A DNA stretch of 38,497 nucleotides from a virus: positions 1 through 38,497 of IMG/VR virus record IMGVR_UViG_3300008448_000247; one strand, written 5' to 3'. A model generated the notes under the pieces. It had not been told where the DNA came from and searched no databases. It was given only the letters and a program-made list of their open reading frames with translations. Position numbers and translations under genes: made by a program. This document shows, in pieces, positions 29,162-37,027 of this stretch (position 1 is its first letter; each line of letters starts with the position of its first letter).

Positions 29162-30094
29162 ATGGTAAATCAAGCTTTAGTTTCAACATTAAACTCTGTT
29201 TTAGGTGTAGGTAAATCAACTTCTAAAGGTAACTACGCCTACCATTGTCCTTTCTGTAATCACCATAAACCAAAATTAGAAATCAATCTAAACGAGACTG
29301 ATAACGGTGAAAATAAATGGCATTGTTGGGTTTGCGATAAACGAGGTAAAAGTATTGTTAAATTATTTCAACTAATCAGTGCCCCTAAAGAAAAGATACT
29401 TGAAGTCAAAACTGTAACTAAGTACACATCAGGCAAAATTGAAATTAAGGAAATAGATAAAAAAGTAGAACTACCAGAAGAATTTGTCTCACTATCAATC
29501 CCAGATAGTAACATTGAGTATAAACACGCTATCAGTTATTTAAAACGCAGACAAATTACCTTAGACGACATTCTAAAGTATAATATAGGTTATTGTATTA
29601 ATGGGAAGTACTCCAACTGTATTGTTATTCCTTCTTATGATAAAGATGGAAATTTAAATTATTTTACAGCTAGGAATTTTGATAAAAACTCATCTGTGAA
29701 ATATAAAAATCCAGATGTGTCTAGAGACATAATTCCATTTGAATTATTTATTAATTGGAATTTACCTATTATTTTATGTGAAGGTCCATTTGATGCTCTG
29801 GCTATTAAACGTAACGTGATTCCATTACTAGGTAAAAATATACAAAAAAGTCTAAAGAAAAAATTAGCTAAATCTGAGGTTCAAAAAATATATATAGCGT
29901 TAGATAAAGACGCTATAAAACAAGCTCTCACATTCTGTGAGGAACTAATCAATGAGGGTAAAGAGGTCTACCTCGTAGAAATGAATGGTAAAGATCCTAG
30001 CGAAATGGGATTTGAAAACTTTACTAACCTAATTCAGACCGTTCAGCCATTAACCTTCTCAAATTTATTTGAGAAAAAATTAGAATTAATATGA
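29162..30094 (+). CDS. DNA primase (DnaG type, zinc finger plus TOPRIM)
   Basis: The 310-aa protein has an N-terminal zinc-binding domain with C29-x2-C32 (HCPFCNHHKP) and C55-x2-C58 (WHCWVCDKRGK), a central RNA polymerase-like region, and a TOPRIM core with E207 in LCEGPFDALAI and the D248-x-D250 pair in IALDKDA. These bind template DNA and catalytic metal ions for primer synthesis. The size is like T4 gp61 and lacks a helicase domain, so a separate helicase should be encoded elsewhere. It overlaps the PD-(D/E)XK nuclease gene by ATGA. Confidence 0.88.
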   Translation: MVNQALVSTLNSVLGVGKSTSKGNYAYHCPFCNHHKPKLEINLNETDNGENKWHCWVCDKRGKSIVKLFQLISAPKEKILEVKTVTKYTSGKIEIKEIDKKVELPEEFVSLSIPDSNIEYKHAISYLKRRQITLDDILKYNIGYCINGKYSNCIVIPSYDKDGNLNYFTARNFDKNSSVKYKNPDVSRDIIPFELFINWNLPIILCEGPFDALAIKRNVIPLLGKNIQKSLKKKLAKSEVQKIYIALDKDAIKQALTFCEELINEGKEVYLVEMNGKDPSEMGFENFTNLIQTVQPLTFSNLFEKKLELI

Positions 30095-30861
30095 GTAACA
30101 TCAAACAATCATATGATCGAATTTTAGAAATATCAAACGATCATAAACAAATAACATTACCTGATTCAAGGTACTATAGACGAAACGGTAAATTTTACCC
30201 ATCAGTAACATTTGTACTACAAATATATCCTAAAGGTAAACAATTTGAAAACTGGTTAAAACAAGTAGGATTTGCCTCTGATTATATTGTTAAAAAAGCA
30301 TCTGAAGAAGGAACTCAAGTTCACACTTTAATTGAAAAATATTTAAATGGAGAAGAATTATCATTTTTAAATAAACATGGTAACCCTCAATTTGATTCTG
30401 ATGTATGGCAAATGTTCTTAAAATTTGTAGAGTTTTGGGAATTATACAACCCTAAACTAATAGAAACAGAAGTTCATTTATTTTCAGATGAATTAGAAGT
30501 AGCGGGTACATGCGATTTAATTTGCGAAATAGATGGAGAACTTTGGCTTATAGACTTTAAAACATCAAACCAAGTACATTCTACATATGAATTACAAACA
30601 GCGGTTTATTCTCAATGTTATAAGGAATGTTATGGTAAAGAAATTCAACGTCAAGGAATATTATGGTTGAAATCAACTAAACGTGGTCCTAAAAAGGATA
30701 AAATGCAAGGTAGAGGATGGGAAATAGTTGAATCAGATCGCACACAAGAAGAAAATTTAGATATTTTTAAAATTGTGAAGCGTTTATTTGACATAGAAAA
30801 TCCAGATGCTGCTCCTGTTTACGAAACGTTTAGAACATCTGCAAAACGAAAAGATATCTAA
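30091..30861 (+). CDS. PD-(D/E)XK nuclease (RecB/Cas4-like)
   Basis: The 256-aa protein has the motif order of RecB-type nucleases: G-T-Q-V-H at residues 74-78, E125/E127 (IETEVHLFS), G-T-C-D at 139-142, the catalytic I-D-F-K at 154-157 (LWLIDFKTS), and Q169-x3-Y173. It should cut or trim DNA with Mg2+. Cas4 cysteines are not evident. Coupling to the primase by a 4-base overlap suggests a role in replication or recombination, for example as an exonuclease processing DNA ends. Confidence 0.85.
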   Translation: MSNIKQSYDRILEISNDHKQITLPDSRYYRRNGKFYPSVTFVLQIYPKGKQFENWLKQVGFASDYIVKKASEEGTQVHTLIEKYLNGEELSFLNKHGNPQFDSDVWQMFLKFVEFWELYNPKLIETEVHLFSDELEVAGTCDLICEIDGELWLIDFKTSNQVHSTYELQTAVYSQCYKECYGKEIQRQGILWLKSTKRGPKKDKMQGRGWEIVESDRTQEENLDIFKIVKRLFDIENPDAAPVYETFRTSAKRKDI

Positions 30862-30869
30862 TATTTATA
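30862..30869 (+). promoter_or_regulatory. late-type motif TATTTATAATAA
   Basis: TATTTATAATAA starts 1 base after the nuclease stop codon and lies upstream of a full -33/-7 promoter at 30878. The kinase-like gene may therefore have two promoters. Confidence 0.4.
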
Positions 30870-30877
30870 ATAAGAGA

Positions 30878-30909
30878 TTTGGCTTCCCCGGATCTCTTTA
30901 TTATATTTA
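30878..30909 (+). promoter_or_regulatory. phage promoter with leaderless geometry
   Basis: TTTG at 30878-30881 and TATATTTA at 30902-30909 have the standard 20-nt spacing. The ATG at 30915 is only 5 nt after the -7 element, so the mRNA would start at or just before the start codon. TATTTATA (30904-30911) is embedded, with 3 nt to the ATG. Confidence 0.7.
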
Positions 30910-30914
30910 TAAAG

Positions 30915-31715
30915 ATGATAAAACTAACAGATTTATTAAAAGAGGTACAAAATAGACCTAAAGCCATCATTATGGCTGGTGGTGCGTCTGTAGGTAAATC
31001 AACAGTACTAAACACTCTAAAACCAGTACTTAAAGATTTCGTTAACTTAAACGCTGACAAATATGTTGAAGATAAAGATTCATCAATGTATGGTAATTTA
31101 TCAGCAGCGTCATCTCAAATAAGAAAAGTTGATTTACCTAATGCTATTAATAATAAACAGAATCTTGTTTACGATACTACTGCCTCTAATTTATCCACTT
31201 TAACTCCAACTTTAGACGAACTTAATAAAGGGGGTTATGATATAGCAATGGTAATGGTTTACGCTCATCCTATTGTTTCATTTTTAAGAAACTTTAAACG
31301 TGAACGTAAAGTACCAGCAGTAGGTGTTTTAGGTACTTGGGGAAATGTTTATAACTTATTAAATGATTATAAACAATTATTTGGAGATAACTTTATTTTA
31401 GTCTCAACTCCAGCATCTACTCCTGAAGAAAAAGCAGAAATAGATAAATTCAATTCAGCTCTTAAACAAGGAAAATTAAGAGACTATTTTGATAATTTAT
31501 TATCATCAGGTGAATTTACTTCTACATTTAGAAAAGATGATTCAAATTTATCACCTGAAGAATTAGCTAAAAAAGAAAAAGAAAGAGCGAAAACAAAAGA
31601 ATTATTAGGTAAAAATATAGACAAAATAGCTGATACTTACGAAGAGATCCAGTCTAATTTAAATCCTATTGATATAAAAGAACTACCTAATAAGTTAAAA
31701 GCATTTATAGGATGA
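30915..31715 (+). CDS. P-loop kinase, zeta-toxin-like, with capsid-type leader
   Basis: The 266-aa protein starts at ATG 30915; an upstream in-frame ATG at 30879 lies within the promoter and is rejected. It begins MIKLTDLLKEVQNRP, the same leader as the HAD protein at 33175. A Walker A motif follows at 22-30 (GGASVGKST), then N-A-D at 46-48 and Y-D-T-T at 86-89, as in zeta-toxin and polynucleotide-kinase-like enzymes that phosphorylate small molecules or nucleic acid ends. The C-terminal third is a charged helix. It overlaps the next gene by ATGA. Toxin, repair or nucleotide roles cannot be separated by sequence. Confidence 0.75.
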   Translation: MIKLTDLLKEVQNRPKAIIMAGGASVGKSTVLNTLKPVLKDFVNLNADKYVEDKDSSMYGNLSAASSQIRKVDLPNAINNKQNLVYDTTASNLSTLTPTLDELNKGGYDIAMVMVYAHPIVSFLRNFKRERKVPAVGVLGTWGNVYNLLNDYKQLFGDNFILVSTPASTPEEKAEIDKFNSALKQGKLRDYFDNLLSSGEFTSTFRKDDSNLSPEELAKKEKERAKTKELLGKNIDKIADTYEEIQSNLNPIDIKELPNKLKAFIG

Positions 31716-33178
31716 ACCCAATATCTAAAGAATTATTAAGATCATTCCTAACTGAAGAAGACTTACAAACTACTGTAGGTGTTTTTGGAGGTGGTTTTCA
31801 GCCTCCTACAAAAGGACATTTAGCGGTTGTTAAACAAGCATTAGAACGTTATCCTTTATTAGATAAATTTATTATTTTTGTAGGTACAGGTGGTGGTCGC
31901 TCTAATATTACTCAAGAACAATCAGTTAAAATTTGGGAAATTTATAAAAAATTACTACCAAATAAAGTAGAAATAGTACCTAGTTCTAACCCAATATCTT
32001 CAATTTATTCATATACTAAAGGAAATCCAGAAATTAAAGTAAAATGGTTTTTAGGTTCACGTGAAGGTAGAGAAGAAGATTTTACTGAGTTTATTAAACG
32101 TACTAAATCAGCTGACAAACCTAACTTAGAAGTGATAAATATTATCACCAAAAATGGAGTAAGTGGGACTGCAGCTAGAAAAACATTAGGTGATAAAGAA
32201 TTATTTTTTACATTCTTACCTACAGAATTACCAATAGAAGATAAAGAAACAGTTTATAGTATTTTACAAGGAACTATAAAAGAATGGGTTCCTGAACCTG
32301 AAATTGATGATATTGATGATTATGCTGACAACGCTTTAAGTCCATTGGATTTAAAAATTCCACCTCATTTTGTTGATAGAGTAAATGATAAGCGTAACCG
32401 TCCTGAAATTGAAGCAGATGAGTTATATGACTTTTTTGATAAACTTTCAGATGAAAAAGATGAGTTAGAAGATATGTTAGATACTGGAGAAGAAGTAGTA
32501 GCAGTTGACTCAGATACTGATATTAATATTCCTTTAGCAAAAGATCGTCGTGATCCAAAAGCAGTAGTAGCTAAAACAATAATGCGTAAAAAGAATTTCG
32601 CCACATCTAATCCAAAACTAGTGTTTGAAGATAATTTCTTTGAACCATTAGATAATGAAGAAATAGACTTTACAGCCCCAGATGAGGATAGAGTAAAATT
32701 TTATGAAAAATATTATAAAAATTTATCTCCTTCTGATTTTAAAGTTGAAAAACAAAAAGATAAAGTTGTTATATCTAACATAACTAAAAAGAAATTAGAA
32801 AACAATCCTGAATTTACTCAATTATTGGCTTTATTAACAATATCAATGATAGATAATGGTTTAAATATTGAGCCACTTCCAAATATTGAATTTATAAATG
32901 ATGACAATGAAAACGCAGGTAAATTGTTAGGTAAAACAGCTTATTACGATCCAAACAATCAAACTATAGTTTTATATACTTGTAACAGACACCCTAAAGA
33001 TATATTACGTTCTTATGCTCATGAAATGATTCATCATATGCAAAATCTTGAAGGTAGAATAAATAATATTCAAGGTGATAATGTAAATGAGGATGAATAC
33101 TTAGCTGAGTTAGAGTTAGAAGCATATAGTAAAGGAAATATGTTATTTAGAAGTTGGGAAAATAGTTTAAAAAAATGA
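31712..33178 (+). CDS. nucleotidyltransferase fused to HExxH metalloprotease-like domain
   Basis: The 488-aa protein combines two catalytic signatures. Residues about 20-195 look like an NMNAT/cytidylyltransferase-type Rossmann fold: GVFGGGFQPPTKGH (23-36, with the T-x-G-H form of the nucleotide-binding motif), FLGSREGREEDF and S-G-T-A-A-R at 151-156. The C-terminal region has H437-E-M-I-H441 (RSYAHEMIHHMQNLEG) with downstream glutamates (LAELELEAYSKG), the pattern of a gluzincin-type zinc site. The middle is acidic. The N-terminus (MNPISKELLRSFLTEE) also ends in an L-x-E motif. Both activities are inferred; the pairing is unusual. It overlaps both neighbours by ATGA. Confidence 0.75.
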   Translation: MNPISKELLRSFLTEEDLQTTVGVFGGGFQPPTKGHLAVVKQALERYPLLDKFIIFVGTGGGRSNITQEQSVKIWEIYKKLLPNKVEIVPSSNPISSIYSYTKGNPEIKVKWFLGSREGREEDFTEFIKRTKSADKPNLEVINIITKNGVSGTAARKTLGDKELFFTFLPTELPIEDKETVYSILQGTIKEWVPEPEIDDIDDYADNALSPLDLKIPPHFVDRVNDKRNRPEIEADELYDFFDKLSDEKDELEDMLDTGEEVVAVDSDTDINIPLAKDRRDPKAVVAKTIMRKKNFATSNPKLVFEDNFFEPLDNEEIDFTAPDEDRVKFYEKYYKNLSPSDFKVEKQKDKVVISNITKKKLENNPEFTQLLALLTISMIDNGLNIEPLPNIEFINDDNENAGKLLGKTAYYDPNNQTIVLYTCNRHPKDILRSYAHEMIHHMQNLEGRINNIQGDNVNEDEYLAELELEAYSKGNMLFRSWENSLKK

Positions 33179-33681
33179 TTAAATTAACAGATTTATTAAA
33201 AGAAGTAGAAGAGCAAAAATATACTGTCTATTGTGATTTAGATGGTGTATTAGCTGACTTTGATAGAGGATATGAAGAGCTTACAGGTATGACTACTAAA
33301 GAAGCAGACGCTAAAGGCCCTGAGTTCTTTTGGAAACCAATATCTGATGCTGGAGCAAGTTTCTGGATTCGTTTAAAATGGATGCCAGATGGTAAAGAAC
33401 TTTGGAACTATATTAAACATTTCCAACCATCATTACTTTCAGCTCCATCAAGAGAAGAATCATCTAGAATAGGTAAACGCATTTGGGTTAAACGTAATCT
33501 ACCAGGTGTTAAACTTATTTTAGCAAATGCTTATGATAAACAGAATTATTCTGGAGAAAATCAGATACTTATTGACGATAGAGAGAAGAATATAGAACAA
33601 TGGAGAAGCAAAGGTGGTATAGGTATATTCCACACTTCAGCTGCGGATACTATTAAACAATTAAAAGAATTAGGACTGTAA
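33175..33681 (+). CDS. HAD-family phosphatase (5'-nucleotidase-like) with capsid-type leader
   Basis: The 168-aa protein begins MIKLTDLLKEVEEQKYT, then enters a HAD fold at once: D21-x-D23 in YCDLDGVLADFD (nucleophile and acid), S89 in LLSAPS, K122 in NAYDKQ, and D134-D135 in LIDDREKNI. This is the layout of 5'(3')-deoxyribonucleotidases. It would dephosphorylate a small phosphate ester, perhaps a nucleotide. The leader is not part of the usual HAD domain and is shared with the kinase at 30915. It overlaps the upstream gene by ATGA and the downstream gene by one base. Confidence 0.82.
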   Translation: MIKLTDLLKEVEEQKYTVYCDLDGVLADFDRGYEELTGMTTKEADAKGPEFFWKPISDAGASFWIRLKWMPDGKELWNYIKHFQPSLLSAPSREESSRIGKRIWVKRNLPGVKLILANAYDKQNYSGENQILIDDREKNIEQWRSKGGIGIFHTSAADTIKQLKELGL

Positions 33682-33953
33682 TGAAAAAGTCAGAGTTAAA
33701 GCAAATCATTAAAGAAGAAATTTCTAGAGTATTAAAAGAATCTATTATAAATGATTTTAAAAAAGATGTTGAAGAAGCAGGTGCAAAATATGCTTCTATT
33801 AGTAGTGATGGGGACAACAGAATTAAAATTTATTTAGATAATGAACCTAATAAAGAAAAAAATATAATTAATAAAGTAGTTAGAAATAAATATATCGATA
33901 AGCTAACTAAAATACGCTCCGAAGAAGATATAATGATATTTAAAATAAAATAA
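33681..33953 (+). CDS. small protein with MKKxELKQIIKEE leader
   Basis: The 90-aa protein starts MKKSELKQIIKEEISRVLKE, matching the leader of the 28417 protein with several synonymous codon differences, so the amino acid sequence rather than DNA is conserved. The remaining 70 residues are a small alpha/beta domain (GAKYASISSDGDNRIKIYLD) with no known family. It lies between the HAD gene and another small gene, in one operon. Confidence 0.65.
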   Translation: MKKSELKQIIKEEISRVLKESIINDFKKDVEEAGAKYASISSDGDNRIKIYLDNEPNKEKNIINKVVRNKYIDKLTKIRSEEDIMIFKIK

Positions 33954-33954
33954 T

Positions 33955-34440
33955 ATGAGTAAATACAGTTTAGTAAAACTGATGGAAAATGATGGTGAGG
34001 AAGATGGTAACTTTTCTTTAGGTAAAGTATCATATGACTTAGTATTAACACCTGAAGGTTCAGTAGATGATACTATAAAAGCATTAGAAGATATATCTAA
34101 TTATGGTATGTATGCTTCTAATATTCGTAACACAGCTACCAATAAAGCCACTATTAATAAAGCAGTAGAAGATCATTTTGGTCCTAACATCCCAGCTAAA
34201 AAGAAAGCTTTAGAAAAACAAAGAGGTGTTCCATTTCCACCTAAAACTAAACAAGCTATAGATGATTTTATTAAACAATTTTCATCTAAACCACAGTTAT
34301 TATCATATATCGCTAAAGGTAATTCACTTGTTTTTCCACAAAAAGACAACCCAACAAAAGATTTAACTAAAAAGATTATTAAAACTGTACTAGATAACGC
34401 TGGTATAGGATTTAAGTTATCAGAAAAAGAAGCAATGTAA
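33955..34440 (+). CDS. hypothetical protein
   Basis: The 161-aa protein starts MSKYSLVKLMENDGEEDGNF, possibly another short leader with an L-M-E site. Its body is helical and basic (KKKALEKQRGVPFPPKTKQA), with a C-terminal helix. No family is recognised. The start is 1 base after the upstream stop and the next gene begins 3 bases after its own stop, so it is part of the same operon. Confidence 0.68.
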   Translation: MSKYSLVKLMENDGEEDGNFSLGKVSYDLVLTPEGSVDDTIKALEDISNYGMYASNIRNTATNKATINKAVEDHFGPNIPAKKKALEKQRGVPFPPKTKQAIDDFIKQFSSKPQLLSYIAKGNSLVFPQKDNPTKDLTKKIIKTVLDNAGIGFKLSEKEAM

Positions 34441-34443
34441 GTT

Positions 34444-35013
34444 ATGGCAGATAATGTTTTAAAAAAAGATTTTAAGGAAAAAGATGTTCAACGTTTACGT
34501 AACTTAGTACAAGGTAAGTACGGTGAAAAAACAACTGTAGGTACAGGTTACACCAAACAAAAAGAATTTCATGAAGAAGGAGATGTTTGGGAAGAAGATG
34601 GTCGACAATGGACAATAAAAAATGGTATTAAACAGAATATAACAAGATTAGACTCCGCTAAGGAGTCTATTCACTTGCCTTTATTCTGCCCTTGTTGTAG
34701 TGGATTAATGAAAAATCAAAATGATAAGTTATTTTATTTACAATATAAAAGATGTTTTAATTGTCAAGTAGATTTTGAAGTTGATCTTAGAAAGAAAGGA
34801 TTATTAGAAGAATACGAAAAATTTGTCACTAATTCTGATATTGATGGAATAATACATGAATTTAATATTTGGATTGATGAAGAAATAAATACATCTAATG
34901 AGTCTTTTATCACTGAAGCTGGTGATGTAGAGCGTTGGGTAGGTTCCTCAAAGAAAAAGTTATTGGAAAGTAAAGAAGAAACTATTAAATACTTACAAAG
35001 CTTAAAAAAATGA
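34444..35013 (+). CDS. conserved T4-like phage protein with zinc ribbon
   Basis: The 189-aa protein has a basic N-terminal half with KDVQRLRNLVQGKYG, then EEGDVWEEDGRQWTIKNGIK, a wording I recognise from T4-like phages including cyanophages, without known function. A probable zinc ribbon follows: C82-x2-C85 (FCPCCSGLM) and C104-x2-C107 (RCFNCQ). The C-terminal third is helical and acidic. DNA or protein binding is likely but unproven. It overlaps the next gene by ATGA. Confidence 0.75.
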   Translation: MADNVLKKDFKEKDVQRLRNLVQGKYGEKTTVGTGYTKQKEFHEEGDVWEEDGRQWTIKNGIKQNITRLDSAKESIHLPLFCPCCSGLMKNQNDKLFYLQYKRCFNCQVDFEVDLRKKGLLEEYEKFVTNSDIDGIIHEFNIWIDEEINTSNESFITEAGDVERWVGSSKKKLLESKEETIKYLQSLKK

Positions 35014-35627
35014 TTATGGAATTATTAGTACCTATTGTGATAGCTATTATTACATCTGTAGTTGGTCCCGCTATAGTTGAATGGGTTAAAAAAAGAAGAG
35101 AAAATAAACCTAAGGACCCATTAGGAGATGCTATACAACATAACGAAGTTATTGAACAACAACTTGATGCTATGTTAAATGAGCTAGATTGTAATCAAAT
35201 CTATATAGCTCAATTCCACAATGGTGGACATTTTTACCCTACAGGTAAATCTATTCAAAAATTTTCTATATTCTATGAGGTAACTACTCCAGATGCCCCA
35301 TCAATAAAAGGTATTTTTCAAAATATTCCAGCGTCCTTATTTAGCAAACCTTTAGCTTTATTATATGAGAAAGGAGAGATAGCTGTTGAAGATACAATAA
35401 CTATGAGTGCTGATTTAGGGTTAGAATCATTTTGTCCTAATCATACTTATAAATCTGTTTATCTATTAACACTAACTGATTTAGATGGTAGAATTATAGG
35501 TGTAATGGGAATATATTACACTGAGCGTAAACATAAAATAACTAAAGATGAATGGATATTTATACGCCAGAAAATAGGTGCTATAGGTAATCTATTAAGT
35601 AATTATTTAAATAATAAAAAGAATTAA
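35010..35627 (+). CDS. membrane-anchored GAF-like protein
   Basis: The 205-aa protein has an N-terminal membrane segment (residues about 3-24, ELLVPIVIAIITSVVGPAIV), a basic juxtamembrane part (WVKKRRENKPK) and a cytoplasmic domain with IYIAQFHNGGHFYPTGKSIQ and LTDLDGRIIGVMGIYYT that reads like a GAF/PAS-type sensor fold. It could sense a ligand at the membrane or act in host takeover or superinfection control; no catalytic residues are visible. ATG at 35016 is an alternative start. It lies in the mixed operon after the zinc-ribbon gene. Confidence 0.68.
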   Translation: MIMELLVPIVIAIITSVVGPAIVEWVKKRRENKPKDPLGDAIQHNEVIEQQLDAMLNELDCNQIYIAQFHNGGHFYPTGKSIQKFSIFYEVTTPDAPSIKGIFQNIPASLFSKPLALLYEKGEIAVEDTITMSADLGLESFCPNHTYKSVYLLTLTDLDGRIIGVMGIYYTERKHKITKDEWIFIRQKIGAIGNLLSNYLNNKKN

Positions 35628-35628
35628 A

Positions 35629-35991
35629 ATGGAATTTGCTACATTAATATCATATTTACTTCACTCAAGAACTCAAACTCATATCTTTCACTGGCAAACA
35701 ACATCGTTTGCTGAACATACTGCTTTACAATTATATTATGAAGGTATTGTACCTTTAATTGACGGACTAGTAGAATCATATCAAGGTAAAAATGGTATAG
35801 TGACAGGTTATTCTAATTATAAATTAGTTGAATATAAAGGCAATGGTCAAACAATAGCTTATCTAGAACAGTTATGTAGTGCGGTAGATCAAACATTTAA
35901 TTCAATTGAAGACACTTATATACAAAATCAATTGGATACTATAACTGAATTGATTAAATCAACTATTTACAAACTAAAAAACTTAAACTAA
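35629..35991 (+). CDS. ferritin/Dps-like helical protein
   Basis: The 120-aa protein is all-helical and has a Dps-like arrangement in its first half: RTQTHIFHWQTTSFAEH then LYYEGIVPLIDGLVES, with H18, H21, H30 and D45 placed as in the ferroxidase-type helices of Dps. Phage relatives of this type have been grouped as a family of unknown function. It may bind metal, but it is shorter than Dps and the second half lacks clear ligands. It begins 1 base after the upstream stop. Confidence 0.6.
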   Translation: MEFATLISYLLHSRTQTHIFHWQTTSFAEHTALQLYYEGIVPLIDGLVESYQGKNGIVTGYSNYKLVEYKGNGQTIAYLEQLCSAVDQTFNSIEDTYIQNQLDTITELIKSTIYKLKNLN

Positions 35992-35992
35992 C

Positions 35993-36379
35993 ATGGCGTT
36001 TAAATACAAACTTAAAGAGGTAACCCCTGCGGACATTGAAAAAGCAGCTGATACTGTCGGTCCAGATGTAATGAAAAGAGTAGCCTCTAAACAACTAAAT
36101 TATAAAACTTTCAAAGACTTAGAACAAATTTTAGGTCAAGCAGGTATTGAACAAGGTAAAATAGATAAAATTCTTGATATGTGGGCTGAACGACCATTAT
36201 TTGTTAACCCAAATGAAGGTAAAGAAGAGCCAATTCAAACATTTTTAGATAAAAAATTAGCTCAGTGGAATGCTGAAAACCCAGATTATGATCCTAATGC
36301 TAAAAATACTTTTAAAGATAAAATAAAAGAAGTTATTGCTAAACGTATTAAAAAAGAGCGTGGTACTTCACATTCTTGA
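35993..36379 (+). CDS. hypothetical helical protein
   Basis: The 128-aa protein begins MAFKYKLKEVTPADIEKAAD, so its start also has an L-x-E (LKEV) motif like the other leaders. It is basic and helical, with MKRVASKQLNYKTFKDLEQI and a final basic helix (KDKIKEVIAKRIKKERG). It could bind nucleic acid or be an internal head protein. It is the last gene before a TATTTATA motif. Confidence 0.65.
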   Translation: MAFKYKLKEVTPADIEKAADTVGPDVMKRVASKQLNYKTFKDLEQILGQAGIEQGKIDKILDMWAERPLFVNPNEGKEEPIQTFLDKKLAQWNAENPDYDPNAKNTFKDKIKEVIAKRIKKERGTSHS

Positions 36380-36391
36380 TCAAAAATCATA

Positions 36392-36399
36392 TATTTATA
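36392..36399 (+). promoter_or_regulatory. late-type motif TATTTATAATAA
   Basis: TATTTATAATAA begins at 36392; TATTTATA ends 12 nt before the ATG at 36412. Confidence 0.45.
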
Positions 36400-36411
36400 A
36401 TAAACATTTAA

Positions 36412-36762
36412 ATGAAAACTACTAAACTAAAATCACTAATAGAAACTATAATCAGAGAAGAGTTTGTTTCTGAAAAGAAAAAAGCTAAAAAATCTGAAGA
36501 TATTGATATTGACATTGATATGCCTGCTGATGAACCTGCCGCTGAAGAAGCACCAGTAGAAGAACCAGCAATGGATATTGAACCAGATATGGCTGGTAGT
36601 GATTCAATAGAAAAACAAGTAGGTAAAGGCCTGCAAATGGCTTTAGACGCTGCTAAACAATTACCAGACAACGAAAATAAAAGTAAACTAATAAGACAAA
36701 TCGGAAACACTGCTTTATTCTTCTTGAAGACTCAAATCCCAGGAACCGGAGAGCAGATGTAA
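36412..36762 (+). CDS. acidic low-complexity protein with leader
   Basis: The 116-aa protein starts MKTTKLKSLIETIIREEFVS, a relative of the MKKxELKQIIREE leader with two I/L-x-E sites (LIE, IIRE). It is followed by a basic KKKAKK patch, a strongly acidic, repetitive stretch (DIDIDIDMPADEPAAEEAP, VEEPAMDIEPDM) and a helical end (GLQMALDAAKQLPDNENKSK). It could be a scaffold-like or internal head protein. Function is unknown. Confidence 0.66.
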   Translation: MKTTKLKSLIETIIREEFVSEKKKAKKSEDIDIDIDMPADEPAAEEAPVEEPAMDIEPDMAGSDSIEKQVGKGLQMALDAAKQLPDNENKSKLIRQIGNTALFFLKTQIPGTGEQM

Positions 36763-36794
36763 TTTTATATTAACTAAATAAATAAATAAAATCT

Positions 36795-36971
36795 ATGAAC
36801 ACTCAAGAGTTATTTGAAAATTTGAACGGTTTATGGGAAACTTTTACAGTTAACCATTCTAAGAAAAGCAAAGCCGCTCATGGTCGTGCACGTAAAGCAC
36901 TTAGCGAAATTAAGAAAGCTGTAAGCGACTACCGTAAAGCTTCTATCGCTGAGGACAGAGCAGAGAAGTAA
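36795..36971 (+). CDS. histone H1-like (Hc1-type) DNA-binding protein
   Basis: This 58-aa ORF (MNTQELFENLNGLWETFTVN, then KKSKAAHGRARKALSEIKKA) resembles the short Hc1-type histone H1-like proteins of Bacteroidetes: an N-terminal helix with aromatic residues, a K/S/A-rich turn, then a basic helix with R-A-R-K and S-E-I-K-K. It should bind DNA without sequence preference. It is flanked by an AT-rich leader (TTTTATATTAACTAAATAAA) and followed by a strong terminator, so it is expressed as a unit of its own or as the end of the preceding operon. It may compact phage DNA in the head or interfere with the host nucleoid. Confidence 0.72.
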   Translation: MNTQELFENLNGLWETFTVNHSKKSKAAHGRARKALSEIKKAVSDYRKASIAEDRAEK

Positions 36972-36992
36972 TTTACAAAATTATTGATAAGT

Positions 36993-37018
36993 TAAGGGGC
37001 GGAAGCCCCTTACTTTTT
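36993..37018 (+). terminator. Rho-independent terminator
   Basis: TAAGGGGC (36993-37000) pairs with GCCCCTTA (37005-37012) around a GGAA tetraloop, followed by CTTTTT. It ends the Hc1-like transcript; the late-type motif of the next gene begins at its T run. Confidence 0.9.
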
Positions 37019-37019
37019 A

Positions 37020-37027
37020 TATTTATA
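37020..37027 (+). promoter_or_regulatory. late-type motif TATTTATA, 3 nt before ATG
   Basis: The sequence reads TATATTTATA-GTC-ATG directly after a terminator, so the next gene must have its own start signal here. This is the best isolated example of the late-type, probably leaderless, arrangement. Confidence 0.6.

Noticed and set aside
30879-30914. Upstream start for the kinase-like gene
   Set aside because: These codons lie within the -33/-7 promoter, and the shared MIKLTDLLKEV leader begins exactly at 30915.
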